Of a stretch of DNA of 64,000 nt, positions 49,619 to 59,399 are shown one piece after another. The DNA is from JBBECE01 sp040881985 (lineage in GTDB: Bacteria; Pseudomonadota; Alphaproteobacteria; Rhizobiales; Devosiaceae), in NCBI GenBank assembly GCA_040881985.1, contig JBBECE010000016.1, positions 54,950 to 118,949 on the forward strand, read 5' to 3'. The stretch's first letter is position 1. Each line of letters starts with the position of its first letter. Both the position numbers and the translations under genes were made by a program. The notes below the pieces were generated by a model. That model did not search any database, was not told the DNA's origin, and worked only from the letters and a program-made list of their open reading frames with translations.

Positions 49619-52600
49619 ATGCTCCTTCGCCGTGTCCTGGGCCGCGCACACTTGGCGTCACCTTGGGACAATCGAGAGCCGATTCGCGGCGAGCTTTTCA
49701 GCGTCGACCGCCTCGAGGAGCACGCGCGGAGCCTCGCGGCCGCGCAGCCGGTGACACCGAAGCGGACCGGGGGCCGTCCACTGGCGAGCCGGCTCGCTGA
49801 CAACGCGGCGGTGCTGCTCGATGCTCATCGCACCATCGCCAAGACGATCGATGAGGGACGAGCGATCACCCCGGCGGCGGAATGGCTGATTGACAACTAT
49901 CATCTCGTCGAGAGGCAGATTCGCACAATCCGCTCAGATCTCCCGCCCGGCTATTACCGGCAACTGCCCAAGCTAGCCGACGGGCCGCTCGCCGGGTACC
50001 CGCGCGTGCTCGGGGTGGCTTGGGCTTACGTCGCCCACACTGACAGCCGCTTCGATCCCGAAATGCTCTGTCGCTTCGTGAGGGCCTATCAGGAGGTTGC
50101 GCCTCTCACGATCAGCGAACTCTGGGCGGTTGCGATCACGTTGCGGATCGTCCTTGTCGAGAACCTCAGGCGGTTGGCGGAGCGGATCGTACGCAGTCGC
50201 GCCGGACGGCAGGACGCGGACGCTCTGGCCGATCGCCTGTTGGGCGTCGGTGGGCGCACGGCCGAACCCGTACCGGTTGCGCTCGCAGACTATCAGCGCA
50301 CACCGTTGTCGGACGCGTTCGCGGTTCAGCTTGTGCATAGGTTGCGCGACGAAGATCCGAGAATTACGCCTGCACTTACTTGGCTCGACCAACGCCTGTC
50401 GGCGCAGGAAACGACGACTGATGCGGTGGTGCGCGACGAACACCAGAGGCAAGGCACCGGGAGCGTCACGGTGCGCAACATCATAACCAGCATACGCCTG
50501 ATCTCCGATGTCGATTGGACGGAATTGTTCGAGCGCATCAGCCTCCTCGACGACGTACTCGCCGCCGACAGCGCTTTTCGGGACATGGATTTCCCGACTC
50601 GCAACCTTTACCGCAGCGCCATCGAGGAGCTGGCGCGCGGTTCCAGGCTCACGGAGATCGACATCGCCCGCCGCGCTGTCCTGTCGGCGAAGCAAGCCGC
50701 GCGCGGGGAAGCGGGCATGGAGGGTGGCCGCCGGGGCGATCCAGGCTTTCATCTCCTCACTGGGGGTCGCCCTGCGTTCGAAGCGGAGATCGGCTTCCGG
50801 CTGCCGCTGCGCGCCCGGCTGGGGCGCATCGGCCGCGGGCTTGGCATCGGCGGCTACGTGAGCGCTGGCGGCGCTGTCGCCGCTCTCCTTCTTGCGTTAC
50901 CTCTCGTCGTGCTTGCCGAAACCGGGCTTGACTGGGTGTGGCTGGGCATACTCGGCGCCCTGGGGGCGATCCCCGCGATCGACGCGGCGGTCGCGCTGGT
51001 GAACCGTGGCGTGACGCGCAGCTTCGGCGCTACGCCCCTGCCCGCTCTGGCACTTCGCGCCGGCGTGCCTCCGCATCTGCGCACGCTTGTGGTGGTGCCA
51101 ACGCTTCTGACGACACTTGAGGCGATAGATGAGCAAGTCGAGCGGCTGGAAATTCATCATCTCGCAAGTCCGGAAGGCGACCTCTATTTCGCGCTGCTCT
51201 CCGACTGGGTTGATGCGGCGACCGAGCACGCCGAGGGGGATGAGAAGCTTCTCGCGGCTGCAGTGAAGGGCATCGCAGAGATCAACCGGCGCTATGTCCG
51301 AGCGCTGGGCGGTGACCGCTTCCTGCTGCTTCACCGCCGGCGCGTTTGGAACGACGGCGAGGAGCGGTGGATCGGCTGGGAGCGCAAGCGCGGCAAGCTG
51401 CACGAGTTGAACCGACTACTGCGCGGCGCGACCGACACGACGTTCCTCAATCCCGACGGACAGCAGCCCGCCGTGCCTACGGACGTCCGTTACGTCATTA
51501 CACTCGACGCCGACACGAAATTGCCGCGAGATACGGTGCGCCGCCTGATCGGCAAGATGGCGCATCCGCTAAATTGGCCCCGCTTCGATGCCGACGCCGC
51601 CAGGGTCGTGGAAGGCTACGCGGTATTGCAGCCAAGGGTTACACCCTCTCTGCCGGTCGGCCGCGAGGGTTCGCTGTTCCAACGCGTTTTTTCAAGCATG
51701 AGCGGCATCGATCCCTACGCCGCCGCAGTCTCCGATGTGTACCAGGATCTGTTGGGAGAAGGTTCCTATACCGGCAAGGGCATCTACGACGTCGATGCTT
51801 TCGAGGCTGCTCTCGCCGGCCGGGTGCCCGACTCAACGCTCCTTAGCCACGATCTGTTTGAGGGTGTGTTCGCCCGCGCTGGACTTGCCTCCGATGTCGA
51901 GGTCATCGAGGAGTTTCCCTCCCGCTACGACGTTGCCGCGCAACGCCACCACCGCTGGGCGCGAGGCGATTGGCAATTGCTGCCGTGGATCTTTGGCCGC
52001 GGCCCGAACGCCAGCGCGGATCGGGGGTTCGGTGCAATTCCGGCGGTCGGCCGCTGGAAGATGCTCGACAATTTGCGTCGCACCATGTCAGCCCCGGCCG
52101 CCGTCCTTGCGTTGCTGTGGGGATGGTCCCTGCAATTCGACGCCGCGGCCGTCTGGACCCTTTTCATCCTCGCAACCGTCATGCTGCCTACCCTTATCCC
52201 CGTCATCGCGGCCATCGTGCCGCGCCGAGCCGGGACCACGGCGCGCAGCCATCTTCGCGCGCTCGGCGCCGATTTCCACCTAGCTTTGACCCAGTCGGGC
52301 CTGCTGGTCACCTTGCTCGCCCATCAGGCGTGGCTGATGGGTGACGCGATCGGACGAACCCTGGTCCGTCTCTTCGTCACCCGCCGGCATCTGCTCGAAT
52401 GGGTTTCGGCGGCGCAGGCGATGATCAGTCCCCGTCTCGATTTCCGCGGTTTCTATCGCCGGATGGCTGGCGCGGTCGTCGTCGGCGTCCTGGCAATGGA
52501 TGTCGCCTGGCTTTCAGATCATGGGACGTGGCTGCTGGCGGCGCCATTCGCCGCGCTCTGGATCGCCTCGCCGGCTGTCGCGCGCTGGGCGAGTCTGTCG

Positions 52601-55600
52601 CCACTAGTGGCAGGCCGGTTGCCAGTCTCGGACGCCGACTTGCGAACCCTGCGGCTGACCGCACGACGGACCTGGCGATTCTTCGAGAGATTTGTGACGC
52701 CGACCGATCACATGTTGCCGCCGGACAATTTCCAGGAAGACCCGGTGCCGGTACTTGCCCATCGGACCTCGCCGACCAATCTCGGCCTCTATCTCCTATC
52801 GGTGGTGAGCGCCCACGACTTCGGATGGATAGGAACCATCGAGGCGGTCGGACGGCTGGAGGCAACGCTCGCTACCATGAGGGGCCTCGCGCGCTTCCGT
52901 GGCCATTTCTACAACTGGTACGACACGCGGGATCTACGGCCGCTCGATCCCCAGTACGTCTCCTCCGTCGACAGTGGCAACTTGGCCGGGCACCTGATCG
53001 CACTCGCCAATACGTGCCGGGAGTGGCGCGGTCTGCCCCTCTCTGATGCGCGGCGTCTTGCGGGTATCGGAGACGCTCTCGAGCTTGCGCGTGACGAGGC
53101 GGACCTCCTGCGCGACGGACGGCGAACACAGACGGTAACCTGGCACCAGTTCGACGACGCGCACGCCGTGCTCATTGCCGGCGCGCGACGGGCGCCCGCG
53201 AACGGTGAGGACATCGCCGAACAGCTCGCAGGTCTTGGCGCCCAGGCCGAGACGATGGCCGATATCGCTCGCGCGCTTGCGATCGAACGAGGGGACAACA
53301 CTGGCGCTGACTTGCTATTCTGGGCGGAGGCGACCCGGAGTTCGATCGAGTCCCACCGCCGTGATCTTCATCAGTCGGCAGACGCAGCCACCTCCGTGGA
53401 GGCGCGCCTCACGGTCCTCGAAGAAACCGCTCGGGCGACGGCGCTGGCGATGGAGTTCGGGTTTCTGCTCGACCGCGACCGCAAGCTGCTCTCGATCGGC
53501 TACCGGGTGCCTGAGGGTACGCTCGATCCGAGCTGCTATGATCTCCTCGCCTCCGAGGCGCGGCTCGCGAGTTTCATGGCAATCGCCAAGGGCGACGTCC
53601 CGGTGCGCCACTGGTTCCGCCTCGGTCGCGCGATGACGCCGGTCGCAAACGGTGCCGCGCTGATTTCTTGGTCCGGATCGATGTTCGAGTATCTAATGCC
53701 GTCGCTCATCATGCGCGCGCCAGCCGGCAGCCTGATCGAGAGCACGAGCCAGCTGATCGTGCGCCGCCAAATCGACTATGGAGCCACGCTCGGCCTGCCC
53801 TGGGGAATATCTGAATCTGCCTACAACACCCGTGATCTGGAATTCAACTACCAATACTCAAACTTCGGGATCCCCGGTCTCGGGCTGAAGCGCGGCCTCG
53901 GGGATAGCGCCGTCATCTCGCCCTATGCGACCGCGCTCGCATCGATGGTTGATCCGCGCGCCGCGACCCGCAATTTCGCCCGGCTCACCGACGCCGGCGC
54001 GCGCGGCCGCTACGGCTTCTACGAGGGCCTCGACTACACGCCGGTCCGCGTGCCGGAGGGTAAAGGTGTCGCAGTCGTTCGGGCCTTCATGGCACACCAC
54101 CAGGGCATGACAATCGTCGCCATTGGCAACGTGTTGATGGATGGCGCGATGCGGGCACGGTTTCATGCCGAGCCCATGGTCCAGGCGACTGAGCTGCTCC
54201 TGCAGGAGCGCACGCCACGTGACGTGACGGTGGTCCGTCCTTGGGCAACGGAGGCGAAATCGGGCGCCAAGATCCGGGAGTTCGAGTCACCCGGCGGCCG
54301 GGGGTTTGCCACCGCGCACGGCGCGACACCGGCCACGCACCTGCTCTCGAACGGACGCTATGCGGTGATGCTTACGGCCGCCGGCTCGGGCTACAGCCGC
54401 TGGAAGGATCTGTCGGTGACCAGGTGGCGGGAGGACGCCACATGCGACGACTGGGGCTCCTACGTCTTCCTCAGAGACGTCGGCAGCGGCGACGTGTGGT
54501 CGGCCGGCTTCCAGCCGAGCGGTGCACAGCCCGATGACTACGACGTCGCGTTCAATGAAGGCCGCGCGGAGTTCGCGCGCCGCGACGGAACGCTGACCAC
54601 GACGTTGGAGGTGCTTGTCTCGGCGGAAGACGATGGCGAGGTACGTCGTGTCTCAATCTCGAACTCCGGCAGCAGCGTGCGAGAGATCGATGTCACCTCC
54701 TATGCCGAGATCGTGCTGGCGCCACAGGCCGCTGATGTCACCCATCCAGCCTTTTCCAAGCTGTTCGTTGAAACCGAGTACCTCGCCGATGTCGGCGCCA
54801 TCCTGGCGACGCGGCGACGGCGTGCGCCGAACGAGCCCGAGATCTGGGCCGCGCACCTCGCCGTCGTTGACGGCGAAGCTTTGGGCAAACCGGAAGTCGA
54901 GACCGACAGGGCGCGGTTCCTCGGCCGCGGCGGCTCCGTTCGAAAACCCATCGCGGTGATCGACGGTCGGCCGCTCTCGAACACGGTCGGCACGGTGCTC
55001 GATCCGGTCTTTGCCCTGCGCCGCCGCATAAGCGTCGCTCCCGGCACAATTGTGCGCATCGCCTTCTGGACGGCGGTTGCGTCCTCCCGCAAGGCAATGC
55101 TCGACCTCATCGACAAGCATCGGGATATCACGGCTTTCGAGCGGGCGGCTACGCTGGCGTGGACCCAGGCACAGGTACAACTCCATCACCTTGGCATCGA
55201 TCCGGGCGAAGCGGACCTGTTCCAGCGTTTGGCGGGACACGTACTTTATGCCGCGCCGACATTACGCCCGTCGTCCGACACGATCCGGCGCGGCGGCGGC
55301 GGACAACCGGGCCTGTGGCCGCTGGGGATTTCCGGGGATTTGCCGATCGTGCTTCTGCGAATCGACGACACCGAGAACCTCGATATCGCGCGCGAACTGC
55401 TGCAGGCGCACGAATATTGGCGGATGAAGCAGTTCGCCGTCGACCTCGTCATCCTGAACGAGCGCGCGTCCTCTTATGTCCAGGATCTTCAGATCGCGCT
55501 CGAGGCCCTTATCCGCACGAGCCAGGCCCGGGTGCAGGTTGGAGAAGGCGGGCCGGCCGGCCGGGTTTTCATGGTGCGCGCCGATCTGATTTCGGCGGAG

Positions 55601-58174
55601 GCACGCGCTCTTCTCGCGTCGGTGGCGCGCGTCGTGCTCGTCGGCCAACGTGGGCGCCTTTCCGATTTGCTCGACCGAGTACCGGTGGCCAGAGCAGGCG
55701 CCCGCTTCCTGCCAAAGCAGGGTTTCGTTGGTTCGAAGCCGCGAGTTGCGCCTTCCCTGCCGGACCTCGAGTTCTTCAACGGGCTTGGCGGCTTCGCCGA
55801 CAACGGACGGGAGTATGTGACAATCCTCGGCCCCGGCCAATCGACGCCCGCTCCTTGGATCAACGTCGTTGCCAATCCTGCCTTTGGCTTTCAGGTGGCT
55901 ACCGAAGGCAGCGGCTATACCTGGTCAGTCGACAGTCGCGTGAATCAGCTCACGCCCTGGTCGAACGACCCGGTCAGCGATCGACCAGGCGAGGCGCTCT
56001 ATCTGCGCGACGAGGATACCGGTGAACTGTGGAGCCCGACGGCCCTGCCGATCAGGGATGAGGCGGCCACCTATATCGCCCGCCACGGCCGGGGATACAG
56101 CCGCTTCGAGAATTCGGCGCACGGGATCGAGACCGATCTCCTCCAGTACGTTCCGATCGAAGACCCGATCAAGATCTCGCGCCTCGAACTCCGCAATACG
56201 TCGAAACGCCTGCGGCGTCTCAGCGTGACCGCGTATGCGGAATGGGTTCTCGGGCCGTCGCGGGAAGCCTCCGTTCCGTTCGTGACGACGGAGATCGATT
56301 CCAGCACCGGTGCAATGTTCGCCCGCAATCCATGGAACGCGGCCTTCGGGTCGCGCGTTGCATTCGCCGACATTGGCGGGCGCCAGACGGATTGGACGGG
56401 CGACCGGCGGGAGTTCATCGGCCGCAACGGCACGCTCGCCAGACCGACGGCACTCATCGGAGCGGCACCACTCTCCAACCGCGTCGGGGCCGGTCTCGAT
56501 CCCTGCGCGGCGCTGCGGACCAGGATAGAGTTGCCGCCGAACGGCAAGGTCGAACTCGTCTTTTTCCTCGGCGAAGCTGCCAGCGCCGAAGAGGCGCGGA
56601 CCTTGATCGCGCGCTACCGCGCTGCCGATCTCGATGCGGTGCGGGCGGAGGTCGCTCGCTATTGGGACGATGTCCTGGGTGCGGTCGAGGTAAAAACGCC
56701 CGACCGGCCGATGGACATCATGCTCAATGGCTGGCTCCTCTACCAGACGCTCGCCTGCCGCATCTGGGCGCGTTCCGCCCTATACCAGGCGAGCGGCGCC
56801 TACGGCTTTCGTGATCAGCTCCAGGACGGCATGGCGCTCGCCGCCTCGCGCCCGCGGATGACGCGCGAGCACCTCTTGCGGGCGGCGGCGCGGCAATTCG
56901 TTGAGGGCGACGTCCAGCATTGGTGGCTGCCACATTCCGGCCAGGGCGTACGCACGCGGATTTCCGACGACCGTGCCTGGCTTGCTTACGCCGCTGCCCA
57001 CTACGTCGCAGCGACTGGAGACGTCGCCGTCCTCGACGAGGTGGTGCCATTCCTGCAAGGCCAGCGGCTCGATGCGGGCGAGCACGAAAGCTTCTTCCAG
57101 CCTGTCCTCTCCGAGGAGACCGCCACTCTGTTCGAACACTGCGCCCGAGCCCTCGACCAGAGCCTGGCGCTGGGCGGCCATGGCCTGCCTCTGATCGGCA
57201 CCGGCGACTGGAACGACGGCATGAACCGCGTCGGCGAGCATGGCCGGGGCGAGAGCGTCTGGCTCGGCTGGTTCCTCTGTACGACGCTCACCGCCTTCGC
57301 GCCCTTCGCCGAAGCGCGCGGCGACGCGGTTCATGCCGCGACATGGCGCGCTCACGCCATTGCGCTCAGCGGGTCACTCGAGCGCGAGGCATGGGATGGG
57401 GACTGGTACCGGCGCGGCTATTTCGACGACGGTGCGCCACTCGGCTCGGCGATTTGCGAGGAATGTCGGATCGATTCCATTGCCCAGTCCTGGGCGGTGA
57501 TCTCTGGCGCAGCCGACCGGGCCCGCGCCGCCCGCGCCATGACCGCGGTCGAAGACGAACTGATCCGCTCCAAGGATAAACTGGCACTATTGTTTGCGCC
57601 GCCATTCGACAAGACGCCACTCGATCCCGGCTACATCAAGGGCTATCCGCCCGGCATCCGCGAGAACGGCGGCCAATATACTCACGCCGCTTTGTGGTCC
57701 GTCATGGCCTTTGCGGCGCTCGGTGATGGCGACAAAGCAACCGGGCTATTCTCGCTCCTCAACCCGATCAACCACGCCCGGAGCCGCGCCGACGTCCACC
57801 GCTACAAGGTGGAACCCTATGTGGTCGCTGCTGACATCTATGCCGCACCGCCACATGTCGGGCGCGGCGGCTGGACCTGGTACACTGGTTCGGCTGGGTG
57901 GATGCAGCGGGCCGGCGTCGAGAGCATCCTCGGGCTGCGCATGCAGGGTGAGGCTCTGTTCCTGGACCCCTGCATTCCGAAGGCCTGGCCGAGTTTCGAG
58001 ATGACGGTCAAATACCGCTCGGCGCGATACGAGATCCTGGTCGAGAATCCAGCAGGCGTCGGCCGGGGCATAGCGTCCGCCCAATTGGACGGAACGGAGA
58101 TCGCGGCGCGGCCGTTGTGCCTGCCGCTCGCCGATGACGGCTCCACGCATCGTCTGCGGGTTAGGCTGGGGTGA
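49619..58174 (+). CDS. ndvB: Cyclic beta-1,2-glucan synthase NdvB (GT84 / GH94)
   Basis: 2851 residues from ATG 49619 (AGAAAGG upstream); an ATG at 49502 would add 39 residues but has no ribosome site. The protein carries membrane segments near 418-460 and 826-868. The family-84 glycosyltransferase has D630 and D632 in VITLDADTKLP and QRHHRWARGDWQLL near 775. A glycoamylase-like domain follows (FGIPGLGLKRGLGDSAVISP and AFMAHHQGMTIVAIGNVL, about 1410-1505). Two Glyco_transf_36-type beta-sandwich repeats precede the GH94 phosphorylase domain with catalytic D2533 (TGDWNDGMNR). It synthesises, elongates and cyclises periplasmic beta-1,2-glucan used in osmoadaptation and host interaction in Rhizobiales. 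Confidence 0.96.
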   Translation: MLLRRVLGRAHLASPWDNREPIRGELFSVDRLEEHARSLAAAQPVTPKRTGGRPLASRLADNAAVLLDAHRTIAKTIDEGRAITPAAEWLIDNYHLVERQIRTIRSDLPPGYYRQLPKLADGPLAGYPRVLGVAWAYVAHTDSRFDPEMLCRFVRAYQEVAPLTISELWAVAITLRIVLVENLRRLAERIVRSRAGRQDADALADRLLGVGGRTAEPVPVALADYQRTPLSDAFAVQLVHRLRDEDPRITPALTWLDQRLSAQETTTDAVVRDEHQRQGTGSVTVRNIITSIRLISDVDWTELFERISLLDDVLAADSAFRDMDFPTRNLYRSAIEELARGSRLTEIDIARRAVLSAKQAARGEAGMEGGRRGDPGFHLLTGGRPAFEAEIGFRLPLRARLGRIGRGLGIGGYVSAGGAVAALLLALPLVVLAETGLDWVWLGILGALGAIPAIDAAVALVNRGVTRSFGATPLPALALRAGVPPHLRTLVVVPTLLTTLEAIDEQVERLEIHHLASPEGDLYFALLSDWVDAATEHAEGDEKLLAAAVKGIAEINRRYVRALGGDRFLLLHRRRVWNDGEERWIGWERKRGKLHELNRLLRGATDTTFLNPDGQQPAVPTDVRYVITLDADTKLPRDTVRRLIGKMAHPLNWPRFDADAARVVEGYAVLQPRVTPSLPVGREGSLFQRVFSSMSGIDPYAAAVSDVYQDLLGEGSYTGKGIYDVDAFEAALAGRVPDSTLLSHDLFEGVFARAGLASDVEVIEEFPSRYDVAAQRHHRWARGDWQLLPWIFGRGPNASADRGFGAIPAVGRWKMLDNLRRTMSAPAAVLALLWGWSLQFDAAAVWTLFILATVMLPTLIPVIAAIVPRRAGTTARSHLRALGADFHLALTQSGLLVTLLAHQAWLMGDAIGRTLVRLFVTRRHLLEWVSAAQAMISPRLDFRGFYRRMAGAVVVGVLAMDVAWLSDHGTWLLAAPFAALWIASPAVARWASLSPLVAGRLPVSDADLRTLRLTARRTWRFFERFVTPTDHMLPPDNFQEDPVPVLAHRTSPTNLGLYLLSVVSAHDFGWIGTIEAVGRLEATLATMRGLARFRGHFYNWYDTRDLRPLDPQYVSSVDSGNLAGHLIALANTCREWRGLPLSDARRLAGIGDALELARDEADLLRDGRRTQTVTWHQFDDAHAVLIAGARRAPANGEDIAEQLAGLGAQAETMADIARALAIERGDNTGADLLFWAEATRSSIESHRRDLHQSADAATSVEARLTVLEETARATALAMEFGFLLDRDRKLLSIGYRVPEGTLDPSCYDLLASEARLASFMAIAKGDVPVRHWFRLGRAMTPVANGAALISWSGSMFEYLMPSLIMRAPAGSLIESTSQLIVRRQIDYGATLGLPWGISESAYNTRDLEFNYQYSNFGIPGLGLKRGLGDSAVISPYATALASMVDPRAATRNFARLTDAGARGRYGFYEGLDYTPVRVPEGKGVAVVRAFMAHHQGMTIVAIGNVLMDGAMRARFHAEPMVQATELLLQERTPRDVTVVRPWATEAKSGAKIREFESPGGRGFATAHGATPATHLLSNGRYAVMLTAAGSGYSRWKDLSVTRWREDATCDDWGSYVFLRDVGSGDVWSAGFQPSGAQPDDYDVAFNEGRAEFARRDGTLTTTLEVLVSAEDDGEVRRVSISNSGSSVREIDVTSYAEIVLAPQAADVTHPAFSKLFVETEYLADVGAILATRRRRAPNEPEIWAAHLAVVDGEALGKPEVETDRARFLGRGGSVRKPIAVIDGRPLSNTVGTVLDPVFALRRRISVAPGTIVRIAFWTAVASSRKAMLDLIDKHRDITAFERAATLAWTQAQVQLHHLGIDPGEADLFQRLAGHVLYAAPTLRPSSDTIRRGGGGQPGLWPLGISGDLPIVLLRIDDTENLDIARELLQAHEYWRMKQFAVDLVILNERASSYVQDLQIALEALIRTSQARVQVGEGGPAGRVFMVRADLISAEARALLASVARVVLVGQRGRLSDLLDRVPVARAGARFLPKQGFVGSKPRVAPSLPDLEFFNGLGGFADNGREYVTILGPGQSTPAPWINVVANPAFGFQVATEGSGYTWSVDSRVNQLTPWSNDPVSDRPGEALYLRDEDTGELWSPTALPIRDEAATYIARHGRGYSRFENSAHGIETDLLQYVPIEDPIKISRLELRNTSKRLRRLSVTAYAEWVLGPSREASVPFVTTEIDSSTGAMFARNPWNAAFGSRVAFADIGGRQTDWTGDRREFIGRNGTLARPTALIGAAPLSNRVGAGLDPCAALRTRIELPPNGKVELVFFLGEAASAEEARTLIARYRAADLDAVRAEVARYWDDVLGAVEVKTPDRPMDIMLNGWLLYQTLACRIWARSALYQASGAYGFRDQLQDGMALAASRPRMTREHLLRAAARQFVEGDVQHWWLPHSGQGVRTRISDDRAWLAYAAAHYVAATGDVAVLDEVVPFLQGQRLDAGEHESFFQPVLSEETATLFEHCARALDQSLALGGHGLPLIGTGDWNDGMNRVGEHGRGESVWLGWFLCTTLTAFAPFAEARGDAVHAATWRAHAIALSGSLEREAWDGDWYRRGYFDDGAPLGSAICEECRIDSIAQSWAVISGAADRARAARAMTAVEDELIRSKDKLALLFAPPFDKTPLDPGYIKGYPPGIRENGGQYTHAALWSVMAFAALGDGDKATGLFSLLNPINHARSRADVHRYKVEPYVVAADIYAAPPHVGRGGWTWYTGSAGWMQRAGVESILGLRMQGEALFLDPCIPKAWPSFEMTVKYRSARYEILVENPAGVGRGIASAQLDGTEIAARPLCLPLADDGSTHRLRVRLG

Positions 58175-58249
58175 TTGGACCGCGTCGGCGAACCCGAACG
58201 ACGTATGGCGAACTCTCTCGCGCGAGCGACGAAATGCCGTTCGCTCAAC

Positions 58250-58402
58250 GCGTCACCGCCTGGTTGGAACAAACTAGGCTCCAGTTCGAACGAGTCGGGT
58301 TCGAAGGCGGGTCGCTGGCGTCGGCGCTGTCCAACGGTCTGCCGGGGGTCTGGTTCGACGCGCGACATCTGTGGGCGGCGACAAATCCGAACCGATCGAC
58401 GT
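58250..58402 (+). pseudogene. Remnant of an IS110-family transposase gene
   Basis: The frame encodes RVGFEGGSLASALSNGLPGV followed by WFDARHLWAATNPNRS. This resembles the DEDD-type IS110 transposase core, which reads ..MEAGPLS.WL..GL...., (C/F)IDARH.KAA... and NKTD. Only about 50 codons remain, with no start, no C-terminal Transposase_20 domain and no visible IS ends. It lies about 75 bases after ndvB. Confidence 0.5.
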
Positions 58403-58451
58403 GCTGCAAAGAAGCAGTTCGAAAAACGCCGAACCTCCGCCAGAGCGTGTC

Positions 58452-58477
58452 GGATCTCAGTTTCTCTCCCTCCGCCA
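58452..58477. repeat. 26-bp CCA-ending direct repeat, left copy (putative attachment site)
   Basis: It begins GGATCTCAGT and ends TCTCCCTCCGCCA. It is identical to 63950-63975 at 25 of 26 positions. The terminal CTCCGCCA matches the 3' end of bacterial tRNA-Ser, suggesting that it derives from a tRNA-associated integration site. Confidence 0.65.
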
Positions 58478-58591
58478 CCAATTGAAAATAGTCTAATAAC
58501 TAAAGAAAGATACGATACGGATGACATCAGCCCCGCCATCCGACCCATCAAGTTGTAGAGTGGTGGCCTTGGGCTGATCCCTAAGCGTACC

Positions 58592-58619
58592 GTGGGTTCG
58601 AATCCCACCCCCTCCGCCA
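58592..58619 (+). tRNA. 3' fragment of a tRNA-Ser gene (T-arm, acceptor strand and CCA only)
   Basis: GTGGG-TTCGAAT-CCCAC (58592-58608) forms a perfect T-arm. It is followed by the acceptor 3' strand CCCCTCC (58609-58615), discriminator G and CCA (58617-58619). These 28 bases look exactly like the end of an alphaproteobacterial tRNA-Ser with a GGAGGGG acceptor. The complementary GGAGGGG does not occur at the right distance upstream, so the 5' two thirds of the gene is missing. This is the usual scar of integration into a tRNA gene. Confidence 0.6.
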
Positions 58620-59001
58620 GCCGGCACGTAACGAAAGCTCTCTGCCGGCCTGTACGCGCCCGAAAGCCCAAGGAACTATGCTGCGGACTTTGGGAAGTTG
58701 CGGACTGCCGATCGAGTCAAGAAAGCGAACACTGTTCTCGGGTGCCACCATTGTCCGGACCTCCGGACCGCGCCACGCAAACTACGGCGACAAGAATCCG
58801 TCGATTGCATCGGCTTATCCTGCCAGCGGAGTCTTGAAGGCTCGTGAGGAGCGAAGCTTGACCGAGCTGAGTTGAAAGACCAACGCGATTCGGTCCGGCG
58901 CGGCGGTTGATACGACAGTACGCCGCCGACAAGTCTACGATTCCTAAAGATGTCGTTATTAGGGTAACCTAGAGGTAGTCATTGGCACATCCAAAGTTGG
59001 T

Positions 59002-59020
59002 TGTTAACACTTCGTTAACA
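59002..59020. promoter_or_regulatory. CtrA-like box upstream of the small metzincin-motif gene
   Basis: TTAA-CACTTCG-TTAAC (59004-59019) fits the CtrA consensus TTAA-N7-TTAAC exactly. The same bases form a perfect 7-bp inverted repeat, TGTTAAC/GTTAACA (59002-59008 and 59014-59020). It lies 20 bases before the ATG at 59040. CtrA is the alphaproteobacterial cell-cycle and motility regulator; the position suggests direct repression or activation of this gene. Confidence 0.55.
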
Positions 59021-59039
59021 AAACCCGCAGGGCTGGCCA

Positions 59040-59399
59040 ATGAAGTGGCAGTTTTGGGCTGCGATCGCGCTCGCAATCTGGATTGTATTTTTCCCCATTG
59101 CTGCGTTCGCCGACAATGACGCGCGTTGTCGTGCCGCATTCCGCTATCTGGGGCACCTCAACCCGTATGTTCCGGACAGTCCGGATCTCTCAAGTTCGAT
59201 TGAGGCGGTCATCGTCATCGAACGAGGACAGTTCGATCGCGCAAACACGGACACGTGCGTCGTTGCGAGCTATCAGGGGGTCATCAATGGGAGGCACACG
59301 ATCTTGATCTGGCGAGGTCTTCTCGAGCCGCCGATGAACAAGTATTTGGAGAGAAACCTCCAGCATGAATTGGCGCACGCACAAGGGTGGCGGCATTAG
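59040..59399 (+). CDS. Small secreted protein ending in a metzincin zinc-binding motif
   Basis: 119 residues. The signal segment is KWQFWAAIALAIWIVFFPIA with cleavage near AFA|DND at residue 25. The last residues are HELAHAQGWRH, an exact HExxHxxGxxH motif: three zinc-binding histidines and the catalytic glutamate. The protein ends right after the third histidine, without the Met-turn of classical metzincins. Two cysteines (CRAAF and TDTC) could form a disulfide. Similar short 'HELxHAxGW' proteins occur on mobile elements, where a cell-wall or envelope role is suspected. A CtrA box precedes the gene. Confidence 0.6.
   Translation: MKWQFWAAIALAIWIVFFPIAAFADNDARCRAAFRYLGHLNPYVPDSPDLSSSIEAVIVIERGQFDRANTDTCVVASYQGVINGRHTILIWRGLLEPPMNKYLERNLQHELAHAQGWRH

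Larger units (their letters stand above)
58175..59039. other. Decayed junction between ndvB and the small island
   Basis: About 865 bases without an intact gene. It holds an IS110 transposase fragment (58250-58402), a 26-bp CCA-ending repeat (58452-58477), a tRNA-Ser 3'-end fragment (58592-58619) and a CtrA-like box (59004-59019). Between 58620 and 58990 I see nothing assignable. Confidence 0.6.

Noticed and set aside
57838..58671. A minus-strand frame of 277 codons containing LAEGVGFEPTV
   Set aside because: GVGFEPTV-type peptides are the familiar false translation of the complement of tRNA-Ser 3' ends; most of the frame is antisense to ndvB.
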